Origin: Corynebacterium tuberculostearicum
Lineage (GTDB): Bacteria; Actinomycetota; Actinomycetes; Mycobacteriales; Mycobacteriaceae
NCBI RefSeq assembly: GCF_030503735.1
Contig: NZ_CP073096.1
Location: forward strand, 1,302,001 to 1,366,000
Length of the DNA: 64,000 nucleotides
Direction of reading: 5' to 3'
A model generated the notes under the pieces. The model ran no database searches and was not told the DNA's origin. It saw only the letters and a program-made list of their open reading frames with translations. This document shows positions 36,860-45,629 of this stretch, piece after piece; position 1 is the first letter of the stretch, and every line of letters starts with the position of its first letter. Position numbers and translations under genes: made by a program.

Positions 36860-37330
36860 ATGACCACTGCTCGCCCGCATATCCGCCCCGCTCGCGACCG
36901 CCACGGCCACGGCATGCGCGGACCTCTCCTACCCCAGCAGGCCCCGCGCTACCGCAGCGCGCGCGAGCACTTCGATATGGCAGTCCTCGAGGCCTACGCC
37001 CCCATTCAAAACGCTTTCGCCCCTCAGCTGCGCGGCCTCGACCTAGCCGTAGACACCATCCCCCGCATGCGGCTTTCGCCCGATATGACCGTGCTTCCGG
37101 ATGAGATCATCGCTGATGGTCCAGTCCCCCTCGGCCGCGTGGTTCCTGCCGGTGTAGACTCGGCCGGCCACCCTACGCGCGCCCGCCTGGTCATCTTCCG
37201 CATGCCTATCGAACAGCGCGCCACTACCTCGACAGAGAGAGCTGAACTCCTCGGCACCGTTATCACCGCGCTGGTGGCCAACTACCTCAACTTGGACCCT
37301 GAAGAAGTGGATTCGCGATATAACTGGTAG
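36860..37330 (+). CDS. minimal metallopeptidase family protein lacking its zinc motif
   Basis: 156 residues from ATG 36860. The family (zincin-like, PF06262 type) normally carries HExxHH followed by a short FGI segment near the C-terminus. Here the matching place reads ITALVANYLNLDPEEVD, with no histidine or HExxH. The N-terminal FDMAVLEAYAPIQNAF helix and the VVPAG loop are family-like. So the fold is probably kept but catalysis lost. It is divergent from the DUF3499 gene. Confidence 0.7.
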   Translation: MTTARPHIRPARDRHGHGMRGPLLPQQAPRYRSAREHFDMAVLEAYAPIQNAFAPQLRGLDLAVDTIPRMRLSPDMTVLPDEIIADGPVPLGRVVPAGVDSAGHPTRARLVIFRMPIEQRATTSTERAELLGTVITALVANYLNLDPEEVDSRYNW

Positions 37331-37359
37331 CTCACTAGCGAGGAGGAACGCAGCAGAAA

Positions 37360-37400
37360 GGCCCCCGGCCGCACGCTACGCGCTAGCCAAGGGCCCTCCG
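37360..37400. terminator. hairpin between convergent genes
   Basis: Arms GGCCCCCGGC / GCCAAGGGCC at about 37364-37395 between the metallopeptidase-like gene and whiB2. On the minus strand it ends in CCTTTCTG. Confidence 0.6.
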
Positions 37401-37410
37401 AACACTTTAA

Positions 37411-37713
37411 TCATCCAATCTCACGCTTGAGGCGGCGGCGCTCACGGTCCGACAGTCCGCCCCAAATGCCGAAGCGTTCATCGTGCTCCAGCGCATACTC
37501 CAAGCATTCGTCTCGCACCGCGCACGCCTGGCAAATGCGCTTGGCCTCACGGGTAGAGCCTCCCTTCTCAGGGAAGAATGCCTCAGGGTCCGTCTGCGCA
37601 CAGAGCGCTTGATCCTGCCACTCCTGCTCGACGGCACCGAAGAGTTCATCGAGCGACATCTCTGCAGCAGCACCGCCACGGAGAATGGCGTTGTTATTAG
37701 CCATTTTGTCCAC
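37411..37713 (-). CDS. whiB2: WhiB-family regulator, WhiB2/WhmD type
   Basis: 100 residues from GTG 37713 (AAAGGA at good spacing); ATG 37704 is possible. Four Fe-S cysteines (ALCAQTD; RICQACAVRDECLEYAL), GIWGG turn, and a basic RERRRLKREIG tail. The extra N-terminal AAAEMSLDELFGAVEQEWQ is typical of WhiB2/WhmD, needed for septation in mycobacteria. It resides in the wall-sugar neighbourhood, as in other Corynebacteriales. Confidence 0.92.
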   Translation of the reverse strand: MDKMANNNAILRGGAAAEMSLDELFGAVEQEWQDQALCAQTDPEAFFPEKGGSTREAKRICQACAVRDECLEYALEHDERFGIWGGLSDRERRRLKREIG

Positions 37714-38228
37714 GCCTTTTCCTTTCTCCGAGGTTGGGTAATTCTCATCAGTGCGACCGACTGTACACCACCTCCCCCTTGGGTAGCCCCACTGGGATGT
37801 TGTGGAAGCAACTGCGTCGGCCGCCGTTTCTTTCACTGATGTAATTTCACACCGGATCACTAAATATCGTCAACCCGAATTGGCATCTTCTTCGAGCTTT
37901 CCGGCAAAAACGCAGCACACGATCCCCATGCGTCACATCTTTAACAACTGGTCCCCTCCGGGGGTGTAGGTAGGGGGTACTACATATAGTGGTGGCCGGT
38001 TTTTCTGTCAACAATTTTCAGGAAACCCCGGCGTGTCGCACGCACACTCCACCGCCGAAGGGATCCATGCACCGCCTGGGACGGGCGGATCACGTGCCCC
38101 GTCAAGGAGCTAGGAGCAAATCACGCCCACCAGTTCGCCATAAATAAAGACCGAATTGAGGTCATTTCCCTCAATTCGGTCTAAGCCTTCCGGCCTTAGA
38201 GTGGTGCCACCACCCCCTGCGCGGAAGG
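37714..38228. promoter_or_regulatory. whiB2 leader region and intergenic space
   Basis: About 515 bases with no gene. Contains GTCCCCTCCGGGGGTGTAGG (hairpin-like, 37952-37971) and an AT-poor promoter zone. A long untranslated leader for whiB2 is plausible. The repeat at 38148-38182 lies at its far end, just before manC. Confidence 0.4.
38148..38182. repeat. CTCAATTCGG hairpin
   Basis: Perfect 13-bp arms AGACCGAATTGAG and CTCAATTCGGTCT with a 9-base loop. It shares its core with the repeat at 6853-6919. It follows the manC stop in the minus direction but has no T-run. Confidence 0.6.
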
Positions 38229-39323
38229 TTAAGCGTCGGAACTAAAACGGACTCCTGCATCCGGAATGGAAACACCAGGGAAAACACGCATGCCGTCGAG
38301 AAGCTCGCAGCGTGCACCGACGTGAGCCCCCTCTCCGATGACACAGTTTTCAATGACCGCGTTGGCACCAATGTGTGCACCAGAGGCGATAATCGAATTG
38401 TGGATAATGGCACCTGGCTCGATGCGTACGCCATCAAAAACTACGGTGCCCTCGAGGCGGGAGCCGGCGCCCACCTCGGATCCTCGGCCCACGGCGGTAC
38501 CGGACAGTAACAACACACCACCGGCAATCCCGGCTGACGGGTCCACCAAGGACTCGCCGGTCTGGCCTTCAATTAGCGGAGAAGGCGCAATGCCGCGCAC
38601 TAGATCGGACGAGCCACGAGTGAAATCATCTGGGCGGCCCATGTCACGCCAGTACGAGTTATCTACGTGGCCTACAACGAGGCGGCCATCAGCGAGCAGC
38701 CCAGGGAAAGTCTCGCGCTCGACGGAGACGACGCGATCGGCCGGAATCGACTCGATGACCGAGCGCTTGAAAACGTAGCAGCCGGCGTTGATCTGGTTTG
38801 TGGGCGGATCCTCGGTCTTTTCCAAGAAGGCGGTAACCCGACCATTGGAATCGGTCGGCACACAGCCAAAGGCGCGAGGATCGGCCACGTTGAGCAGGTG
38901 CATCGTTACATCTGCATCCTTGTCATGATGCGTGGTGAGGATCCCTTCCAGATCCATGCCGGAAAGCACGTCGCCATTGAAGACCATGACCGTGTCATTG
39001 CGCAGCTTGTCATAGACATTGCGGATGCCGCCACCAGTGCCCAGCGCAGTCTCTTCCACCACGTACTCGATGTCTAGGCCCAAATCGGAGCCGTCCCCGA
39101 AGTACTCCTCAAAGACCTCAGCCTTATAGGAGGTAGACATGACCACGTGCTCGATTCCGGCGGCCTTTATACGAGCAAGCAGGTGCTGCAGGAACGGGTA
39201 GTTCGCCGTTGGCAGCATCGGCTTTGGCGTGCCAATGGTAAGTGGGCGCAGGCGTGTGCCGCGGCCACCGACGAGAATCACTGCATCCGTGCTGGCACCG
39301 TGGGTGGTGGCTGCTTCAGTCAT
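38229..39323 (-). CDS. manC: mannose-1-phosphate guanylyltransferase
   Basis: 364 residues from ATG 39323 (AAGGA five bases upstream); ATG 39329 is too close to that site. Nucleotidyltransferase signature VILVGGRGTRLRPLT, then TPKPMLP, FNGDVL, and a C-terminal left-handed beta-helix (IIASGAHIGANAVIENCVIG). It makes GDP-mannose from mannose-1-phosphate (Mtb Rv3264c type). It is followed in the minus direction by whiB2. Confidence 0.9.
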   Translation of the reverse strand: MTEAATTHGASTDAVILVGGRGTRLRPLTIGTPKPMLPTANYPFLQHLLARIKAAGIEHVVMSTSYKAEVFEEYFGDGSDLGLDIEYVVEETALGTGGGIRNVYDKLRNDTVMVFNGDVLSGMDLEGILTTHHDKDADVTMHLLNVADPRAFGCVPTDSNGRVTAFLEKTEDPPTNQINAGCYVFKRSVIESIPADRVVSVERETFPGLLADGRLVVGHVDNSYWRDMGRPDDFTRGSSDLVRGIAPSPLIEGQTGESLVDPSAGIAGGVLLLSGTAVGRGSEVGAGSRLEGTVVFDGVRIEPGAIIHNSIIASGAHIGANAVIENCVIGEGAHVGARCELLDGMRVFPGVSIPDAGVRFSSDA

Positions 39324-39422
39324 AGTCATCCTTTTATGCAGACAGTTCTATTCTGTGATTTTCTGAGGGACAGTGTAGAGCGTATGGCGCACAAACTAGG
39401 TCAACGGCACGCGCGCCGCGGC

Positions 39423-40301
39423 CTATGAACACGCCGACGCCGAGGCGATAAGCCCACGCACCTGCAAGCCCAACCACAGCGCACCTCGCAATGGGGCCTG
39501 CCACCATGCCGGGTGGCGGTCCGCCTGAAAGCGGTAGGCAGACGCGTGGTGGGCGCGCAACATGGCACCGGCGTGCGCCTGAGTGGAATGTCCCTTGGCG
39601 TGGCTAATAACAGCCTCCGGACAAAAAATATTTTGGTAGCCGGCGCGCGTGAAGCGGTCCCCTAAGTCCACGTCCTCGAGATACATGAAGTAGCGCTCAT
39701 CAAATCCGCCGATGGCTTCGAAGGCATCCCAGCGCACGAGCAGGCAGGAACCAGATAACCAGCCGGCCGGGCGCTGCGTGGTCATATCAGATTCATTGCG
39801 GTAAGCGCGCGACCATGGGTTAGAAGGCCAAATTGAAGAAAAGAGCGCGTGGCCGATGCCAGTGGCCACGGTGGGTATGGCACGGGCAGACGGGTAATTG
39901 GTGCCATCCGGCTCTACGATGCGAGGGCCCACGGCCGCAGCTTCGGGCCACTGGCGTGCGCACTCGATGAGCTGGTCAATAGATTCAGGAGTAAAGGTGA
40001 CATCGGGATTAGAAATGAGGAAGAATTCCTCGTCCACGCCGCCCTGTTCGCGGGCAAAGCGGGCTCCCGCATTCATTCCGGCACCGTAGCCGATATTGCC
40101 GCCGGTATCTACAAAGTCCACGTTGGCACGTTCGCGCGCGGCCGCTTCGGGCACGCCATCAATAGAGCCATTATCCGCAAGCACAACTCGTACGCCGCGG
40201 GCGCAGGCGCCCGTCAAGGAGTCTAAAAAACTACCGAGGTATTCACCGGGACTATAGGTCACGGTGATCACGGCCAGCGGGGATTGATTTGGTGTAGTCA
40301 C
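39423..40301 (-). CDS. wbbL: dTDP-rhamnosyltransferase WbbL
   Basis: 292 residues from GTG 40301, with GGAG upstream; the longer frame to 40382 is unsupported. GT-A/GT2 features: AVITVTYSPGEYLGSFLDSL, ADNGS, ISNPDVTF, GSCLLVRWDAFEAIGGFDERYFMYLEDVDLG. WbbL adds rhamnose to decaprenyl-pyrophosphate-GlcNAc, the linker joining arabinogalactan to peptidoglycan. It is divergent from the LCP gene. Confidence 0.9.
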   Translation of the reverse strand: MTTPNQSPLAVITVTYSPGEYLGSFLDSLTGACARGVRVVLADNGSIDGVPEAAARERANVDFVDTGGNIGYGAGMNAGARFAREQGGVDEEFFLISNPDVTFTPESIDQLIECARQWPEAAAVGPRIVEPDGTNYPSARAIPTVATGIGHALFSSIWPSNPWSRAYRNESDMTTQRPAGWLSGSCLLVRWDAFEAIGGFDERYFMYLEDVDLGDRFTRAGYQNIFCPEAVISHAKGHSTQAHAGAMLRAHHASAYRFQADRHPAWWQAPLRGALWLGLQVRGLIASASACS

Positions 40302-40446
40302 AATGGCTCCGAGCTTAGTCACAGCCGCTGCCAGCACACGGCAGGGACACTGCCCGAACACGCGAAATCGGACACGGATCACTAATTTTTAGCCGTTCTG
40401 CCCTAAACTGTCTCCAGATCCCCACCAATCTAGAAAGCCTCCACTT

Positions 40447-42078
40447 GTGACTTCTGAGAACATTCGCCGGGCGCGCACCATCCAGCCGGCGCCCTCTACC
40501 GCTAGTGCGGTAAAGCAAAAAGGTTCCACGGCCACCAAGACGATCGTGGCGTTCATCTCCGCCCTAATCTTGGTGGTGTCTGGCGTGGGTTATGCCACCG
40601 TGGGCCGGCTGGATAATGGCATGTCCTCGGCCAAGGATCTGTCCTTGGGCGGCAATGGCCTTTCTGGCGATTCGCTCGATGGTGCGGTAGATATCTTGCT
40701 GGTGGGCAAGGATTCGCGCACCGACGCTAAGGGCGATCCGCTCTCCGATAAGGAGTTGGCAGATCTACACGCCGGTGTAGCTGATGGTGAGGAAAATACC
40801 GATACCATGATGCTCATCCGCGTTCCGGAGGACGGTTCCCGCGCAACCGCCGTATCCATTCCGCGCGATACCTATGTCAAGGATCCGGAGTACGGCAATA
40901 TGAAGATGAACGCCGTCTTCGCCTCCCACAAGAACGCCAAGGTGGAAGAGCTCGAGCAGAAGAATGCCGAGGCGGAGGCTAAGGGTAAAAAGAAGCCGCA
41001 CTCGGATAAGGACATCGAAAAGCAGGGCGTCGAAGCCGGGCGCGAAGGATTGCTGGCGATGGTGCGCACCTTGACTGGTGTGTCCATCGATCATTACGCG
41101 GAGGTGGGCCTGTTGGGCTTTACCCTGCTGACGGACGCCGTCGATGGCGTCGACGTCTGCCTTAATGCCGATGTCGATGACGAAATGTCCGGCGCTAAAT
41201 TCAGTAAGGGCAAGCAGACTCTCGATGGCGGCAAGGCCTTGGCTTTCGTGCGCCAGCGTTATAACCTCCCGCGCGGCGACCTGGACCGCATCGTGCGCCA
41301 GCAGGCCTTCATGGCTTCCCTGGTCAATAAGATTCTGGACAATGACACCCTGGCTAACCCATCCAAGCTTTCCAAGATTGCCAAGGCCGTGGAGCGCTCC
41401 GTGGTCATCGATGATGGCTGGGACATCATGGGCTTTGTCACCCAACTTGCGGGCCTAGCAGGCGGCAATGTCACCTTCACCACTATCCCGGTAACTTCTA
41501 TCGATGGCCAGGGCGATTATGGCGAATCCATCGTCACCATCGATTCCTCCGAGGTCCACCGCTTTATGGATGACCTGGCCAAAACCCACGATGAAGCAAC
41601 TGACGAGTCCAAGGCTCAAGATAAGGACAAGCAGGAAAAGGCGGAAAAGGATAAGGACGTCGATCCGAATATCAATATTCATGTCCTCAACGCCGGCAAT
41701 ATTGATGGCTTGGCCTCCGGCATCGGTTCATGGCTGGAGGGCAAAGGCTACACGGTAGAGCGCTCCGCTAATGCGCAACCAGGCATCTACAGTGAATCTC
41801 AGGTTGTCGCCGCAGATCCCACTAGCAAGGAAGCCAAGGCCCTTGCTAAGAAGTTGGGTGGCCTGCCGGTGGCAGAAAACCCGCAGCTCGACGATGACAC
41901 CCTTATCGTCGTCGCTACCGATGACTACCAAGGCCCGTCCGATAAGGAAGCCAGCGCCCAAGAACCAGAGGTGGAAAAGTCCCGCCAGCCGGTAGGCACC
42001 CCAGGTGATGACTTCGGTACCGCTAAGGTCTCCCCGGAGATTGACGCTGGTGGCGACGGCCCTCGCTGCGTGAACTAG
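40447..42078 (+). CDS. LCP-family cell-wall glycopolymer ligase
   Basis: 543 residues from GTG 40447. A basic N-terminus precedes a membrane helix (TIVAFISALILVVSGVGYATV). The LCP domain (about 80-310) has DTMMLIRVPED, SIPRDTYV (catalytic Arg region), FVRQRYNLPRGDLDR and YAEVGLLGF. An EK-rich linker (KSTDEKAKD type) leads to a LytR_C domain (about 415-500, NAGNIDGLASGI). It joins arabinogalactan to peptidoglycan. It is divergent from wbbL. Confidence 0.93.
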   Translation: MTSENIRRARTIQPAPSTASAVKQKGSTATKTIVAFISALILVVSGVGYATVGRLDNGMSSAKDLSLGGNGLSGDSLDGAVDILLVGKDSRTDAKGDPLSDKELADLHAGVADGEENTDTMMLIRVPEDGSRATAVSIPRDTYVKDPEYGNMKMNAVFASHKNAKVEELEQKNAEAEAKGKKKPHSDKDIEKQGVEAGREGLLAMVRTLTGVSIDHYAEVGLLGFTLLTDAVDGVDVCLNADVDDEMSGAKFSKGKQTLDGGKALAFVRQRYNLPRGDLDRIVRQQAFMASLVNKILDNDTLANPSKLSKIAKAVERSVVIDDGWDIMGFVTQLAGLAGGNVTFTTIPVTSIDGQGDYGESIVTIDSSEVHRFMDDLAKTHDEATDESKAQDKDKQEKAEKDKDVDPNINIHVLNAGNIDGLASGIGSWLEGKGYTVERSANAQPGIYSESQVVAADPTSKEAKALAKKLGGLPVAENPQLDDDTLIVVATDDYQGPSDKEASAQEPEVEKSRQPVGTPGDDFGTAKVSPEIDAGGDGPRCVN

Positions 42079-42103
42079 CGTTTCTCCCCTACGATGGGCG
42101 GGT

Positions 42104-42766
42104 ATGGAACTACTCGCCCATCTTTTGCGTGCTGATGCCGCCTCCCCGCGGCTTACCGTATATAACGAAGCCACCGGCGCGCGCATGGATTTTTCCGCGC
42201 AAACGCTCGACAACTGGGTAGCCAAAATCGCCAATATGCTGGAAGAGGAGCTCGACTTGGAGCCCGATTCCACGATTGCTATCGACCTTCCCTCTTCGTG
42301 GCAGGCGGCCGTCGTGGCCTTGGGCGCGCTCGCCTCAGGCCCTTCCTATTGCTTTGGCGAGTCGCCCGCGCTTGCCGACGTCGTCTTTACCTCCCCTTCC
42401 CGCTATACCGCCGCCCATGAGCGCCAACCCCAAGCCGATATTGTGCTTATCAGCGAAGATCCGTTTGGTCGCGGCATAGTGGAATCAGGCGGCGAGCTAC
42501 CTACCGGCGCCATCGACTTCGGCCCCACTGTGCGCTTCTACGGCGATCAATACTTTGGTGAAACCACCCCACTGCCCCAGCTTGTCGATGCCCCCGCTAC
42601 CGCCAAGCGCCTCCTATCTACCGGCTGGTCTGATAACCAGTCCTTCTCCCGCGCCGTACTCGAACCCCTAGCCGCTGGCGGCTCCGCCGTAGTAGTCGCT
42701 GGCATGTGTCCGGCCGAACGCCTAGAGGAGATTGCCACCAACGAGAAGGCCACCGCGCGCCTCTAG
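42104..42766 (+). CDS. TIGR03089 family protein
   Basis: 220 residues, length typical of the TIGR03089 family, an N-terminal portion of the AMP-binding enzyme fold without the adenylation motifs. Starts MELLAHLLRADAASPRLTVYNE; contains LPSSWQAAVVALGALA. Function unknown. It lies 25 bases downstream of the LCP gene and before a TSUP gene, so it may be cotranscribed. Confidence 0.75.
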   Translation: MELLAHLLRADAASPRLTVYNEATGARMDFSAQTLDNWVAKIANMLEEELDLEPDSTIAIDLPSSWQAAVVALGALASGPSYCFGESPALADVVFTSPSRYTAAHERQPQADIVLISEDPFGRGIVESGGELPTGAIDFGPTVRFYGDQYFGETTPLPQLVDAPATAKRLLSTGWSDNQSFSRAVLEPLAAGGSAVVVAGMCPAERLEEIATNEKATARL

Positions 42767-42812
42767 TCGTTTTAGGCTGCGCACTGGGACCCAGATACAC
42801 TTAAACCTAGTT

Positions 42813-43550
42813 ATGTTTCTGGGAATTTCCGCCGCTGCATGGTCCTATATCTTTATCGGCGTGCTCATCCTCGCCGGCACCATTACGCAAGGCACCATCG
42901 GCTTCGGCCTGGGCACCATTGCCACGCCAATCATCGCACTCATCCGCCCCGAACTCGTACCCACGCTCATTCTGCTGCTCGCGCTGTGCATTTCCAGCTA
43001 TACGCTCGCGCGCACCTACCACGAGACGTCCTGGCGCGTCGTCGGCATCTCTTCCCTCGCCCGCATTCCCGGTTCTCTAGTGGGCGCTTGGGCGATTGCC
43101 AGCCTCTCCCCCAATGGCCTTTCCATCTTCATAGGTTGCGCCGTACTTTTTGCCATGACGCTGTCCAGTTTGGGGTGGAGCCCGCGCCCCACTACCCTCA
43201 ATACACTCATTGCTGGCGTTGCCTCTGGGATTCTCGGTACTTCCACCTCTATCGGCGGGCCGCCAATGGCGCTCATTATGAAGCGCTTCGATCCGGACCG
43301 CACCCGCGGCACCCTAGCAGGCACATTCGTACTTGGCACCTTAGTTTCTCTTATAATTCTGGCTTTTAGTGGCCAAATCAGCAGTACCCAGATGGGCGCA
43401 GCAGCGGCCTACTTGCCCTTGGTCATCGTTGGACTCATCGCCGCCAACCATCTCAACCAATTTATAGATAGGAACCTTCTCAACCGCATTGTCCTCATCG
43501 TAGCTATTTCTGCGGCGCTCATGCTGATAGTGGAATCTGCCGTCTTCTAG
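42813..43550 (+). CDS. TSUP-family membrane transporter
   Basis: 245 residues from ATG 42813 with about eight hydrophobic segments and the TauE/SafE half-repeats (ITQGTIGFGLGTIATPI and ASGILGTSTSIGGPPMALIM). The substrate could be a sulfur or organic anion. It is distinct from the TSUP gene in the sulfite cluster (29588). The C-terminal half ends with two hydrophobic helices. Confidence 0.82.
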   Translation: MFLGISAAAWSYIFIGVLILAGTITQGTIGFGLGTIATPIIALIRPELVPTLILLLALCISSYTLARTYHETSWRVVGISSLARIPGSLVGAWAIASLSPNGLSIFIGCAVLFAMTLSSLGWSPRPTTLNTLIAGVASGILGTSTSIGGPPMALIMKRFDPDRTRGTLAGTFVLGTLVSLIILAFSGQISSTQMGAAAAYLPLVIVGLIAANHLNQFIDRNLLNRIVLIVAISAALMLIVESAVF

Positions 43551-44049
43551 CCCTGTCCGCCACCCCTATACAGAACTTTCGCCTGCGCTCCAGTTGCGAA
43601 CTGCGCCAATCTCTGCCATGTAAACGCCTATAACTTATGTCACGTAACATTCATGACAAAGCATTTTATAACCCTCCCCTAACCGCTTAAATGCAGCGTA
43701 CGACGCATATTGTGACGTGTCCACAACTTTTCGACAGAACCCTACCCCTCCCAGAGGCCACCTAAACACCCCCAGATAGGGGTCCATTCCCTTCGTGCCG
43801 ATTCTTCATTGTATAGACAATCATCCATCAATATTTTTTCACTCACTAACAGCCGATTAGCGGAAACAAACACCAATAAACAGCTTGGCCTATATAAAAA
43901 TACCCACCCGCCGGCGTGGCAAATATATAGACATCTAAGAGATGATTTAATTCTGAGCCTGTTTTAGCGTTTTCTTAGCGCAACAGTATGAGTTGCTGGA
44001 TTTCATTCATAAGTTCATTCATTTTCTACCTGCCTAGGAGAAGTTCTAT
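43551..44049. promoter_or_regulatory. long AT-rich promoter region of the secreted protein gene
   Basis: About 500 bases with no gene. It is far more AT-rich than its surroundings, with TATATAAAAATA and several TAxxxT -10-like sites near 43890-43960. TGTGACGTGTCCACA at 43711-43725 resembles a GlxR (cAMP) site but is one base short. AGGAG is just before ATG 44050. Confidence 0.45.
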
Positions 44050-45441
44050 ATGTCGATTCGTCGTCGCATGACCGGCCTGACCGCCGGCCTCATCGTCGCC
44101 GGCACCGCATTCGCGGCACCGCTGGCTGGCGCAGCTACCCAGACCGAGTCATACCCGGAGACCCCGGCCCTGAACCCGGACCTGCCAATCATCCACACCA
44201 CCCACGGTTCCGACCACATGAAGGCGAACATCCTGAACCCTCGCCCGGTATGTAACCCGTGGGAGGACCACCGCACCGTGGTCTACAAGGTCTCCGATCG
44301 CTTCCTGCCGGCCGGCACCATCTCCACCACCAACCAGACTAAGAAGGACATCCCGCTGCAGCAGGATCTGTCCAAGTCCCAGTCGATCTCCCTTTCCGTC
44401 AACGGTGACCGCACCGAGACCACGTCCATGAACCTGGGCGGCAAGGGCTCCAAGAAGGGCGCTGAAGGCTCCTTCGGCATCTCCCACGAGATCGCCACCA
44501 AGATTGGCGCTAGCGCTTCCTACTCCTTGTCTTGGGATGCTGGCCAGTCCATCGGACCTTACGATGTTCCGCCAAACCACACCGGTGAAGCTACCTACGG
44601 CTTCCGCGTGCTGAACATGACCGGCACCCAGCAGTACTGCAAGCCAAACGGCACCTGGTCCACCCCGACTGCTTGGAACGCAATGCAGCCGGTAAAGAAC
44701 GAGGTTCGCGTCAAGCTGTACGACAAGCTGTCTGACTCCTACGCTCCTAACAAGGACGCTCAGAACACGACCGACGTCAACGACCCGAAGGTTGTTGAAG
44801 AGGACAAGAACCTCGAGGCTGACGCAGAGGTAATCAAGAACTCCGAGGGCAATGCCAAGGAAGAGTCCGAGAAGGTTTCTGAGGCAGAGGGCAAGAACGA
44901 AGAGGCCGCTGACAAGAAGGAACAAGAAGAGGTTGACGCCAAGGAGAACAAGAAAGACTCCAAGCACAAGCTTGACCTTGAGCCTTATATGACCGTTTCC
45001 GGCGCTAAGCACGCTGGCTTCGCAGGCACCGTTGCAGTTGGTGCCAAGAACGTTGGCTCCGAGCGCTACTACGGCGAGTTCCCAGCTACCCAGTTCCGCG
45101 TGGACGTGAAGACCGCAAAGGGCCCGAAGGGCGTCGACCGCCTTATCACCCCGCGTTCCTCCAACGGCGCTCACATCCGTGACCTGGGCTTCAACGAGAA
45201 GACCTCCACCCGCTCCTTCGAGGTAACCCTGGCTAACCCGATTAACGCTGGCGAAGAAGCTCGCATCGCAAACCTGGACTTCGGCGACGGCAACACCAAG
45301 GAAGGTCGCCTCATTAATAACATCGAGGTCACCCAGACCTCCCGAATCAAGGGTGATGACTCCAAGCACAACGACCAGAGGGTTGACTCCCGCGAGCACA
45401 CCGTGAATGACTTCGGAAAGAAGAACGAAGGCCTGTTCTAA
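44050..45441 (+). CDS. abundant secreted protein with ETX/aerolysin-like region (candidate)
   Basis: 463 residues. The signal peptide ends at GAA (about residue 35). Residues about 36-230 contain alternating Ser/Thr-rich beta strands (SKSQSISLSVNGDRTETTS and ASASYSLSWDAG) around a Gly/Lys turn (GGKGSKKGAEGS), then YDVPPNHTG, a pattern seen in aerolysin/ETX-type beta-pore proteins. Two cysteines (CNPWE; QYCKPNG) may bond. A Glu/Lys-rich helical zone (about 245-312) and another beta domain follow. Codons are almost all optimal, which suggests very high expression. No catalytic motif; family not recognised. A strong terminator follows. Confidence 0.6.
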   Translation: MSIRRRMTGLTAGLIVAGTAFAAPLAGAATQTESYPETPALNPDLPIIHTTHGSDHMKANILNPRPVCNPWEDHRTVVYKVSDRFLPAGTISTTNQTKKDIPLQQDLSKSQSISLSVNGDRTETTSMNLGGKGSKKGAEGSFGISHEIATKIGASASYSLSWDAGQSIGPYDVPPNHTGEATYGFRVLNMTGTQQYCKPNGTWSTPTAWNAMQPVKNEVRVKLYDKLSDSYAPNKDAQNTTDVNDPKVVEEDKNLEADAEVIKNSEGNAKEESEKVSEAEGKNEEAADKKEQEEVDAKENKKDSKHKLDLEPYMTVSGAKHAGFAGTVAVGAKNVGSERYYGEFPATQFRVDVKTAKGPKGVDRLITPRSSNGAHIRDLGFNEKTSTRSFEVTLANPINAGEEARIANLDFGDGNTKEGRLINNIEVTQTSRIKGDDSKHNDQRVDSREHTVNDFGKKNEGLF

Positions 45442-45493
45442 GAACGCCTGACCTTCCCCGCTAGGAACATAGCCTCCTAACCTGCCATTAGAG

Positions 45494-45537
45494 AAGCCCG
45501 CTGCACCATTTTGGTGCAGCGGGCTTCCAGTTTTCTT
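45494..45537 (+). terminator. strong terminator of the secreted protein gene
   Basis: 14-bp perfect stem AAGCCCGCTGCACC/GGTGCAGCGGGCTT (45494-45507, 45513-45526), then CCAGTTTTC. Confidence 0.9.
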
Positions 45538-45629
45538 TAACTTAGATCACTAAATTGCTTTCGTTTACTACTGCAGTGGGATAGGTTGTATGTGTTATCC
45601 CGTTCACATACCAACCAAGGATGAATTTT

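Noticed and set aside
43711..43725. GlxR/CRP-type site TGTGACGTGTCCACA
   Set aside because: One base shorter than the consensus spacing and without the central TA; mentioned only as a weak similarity.
44149..45399. 416-codon open frame antisense to the secreted protein gene
   Set aside because: It is a by-product of strong codon bias in the plus-strand gene; Leu/Val/Gly-rich without family features or a ribosome site.
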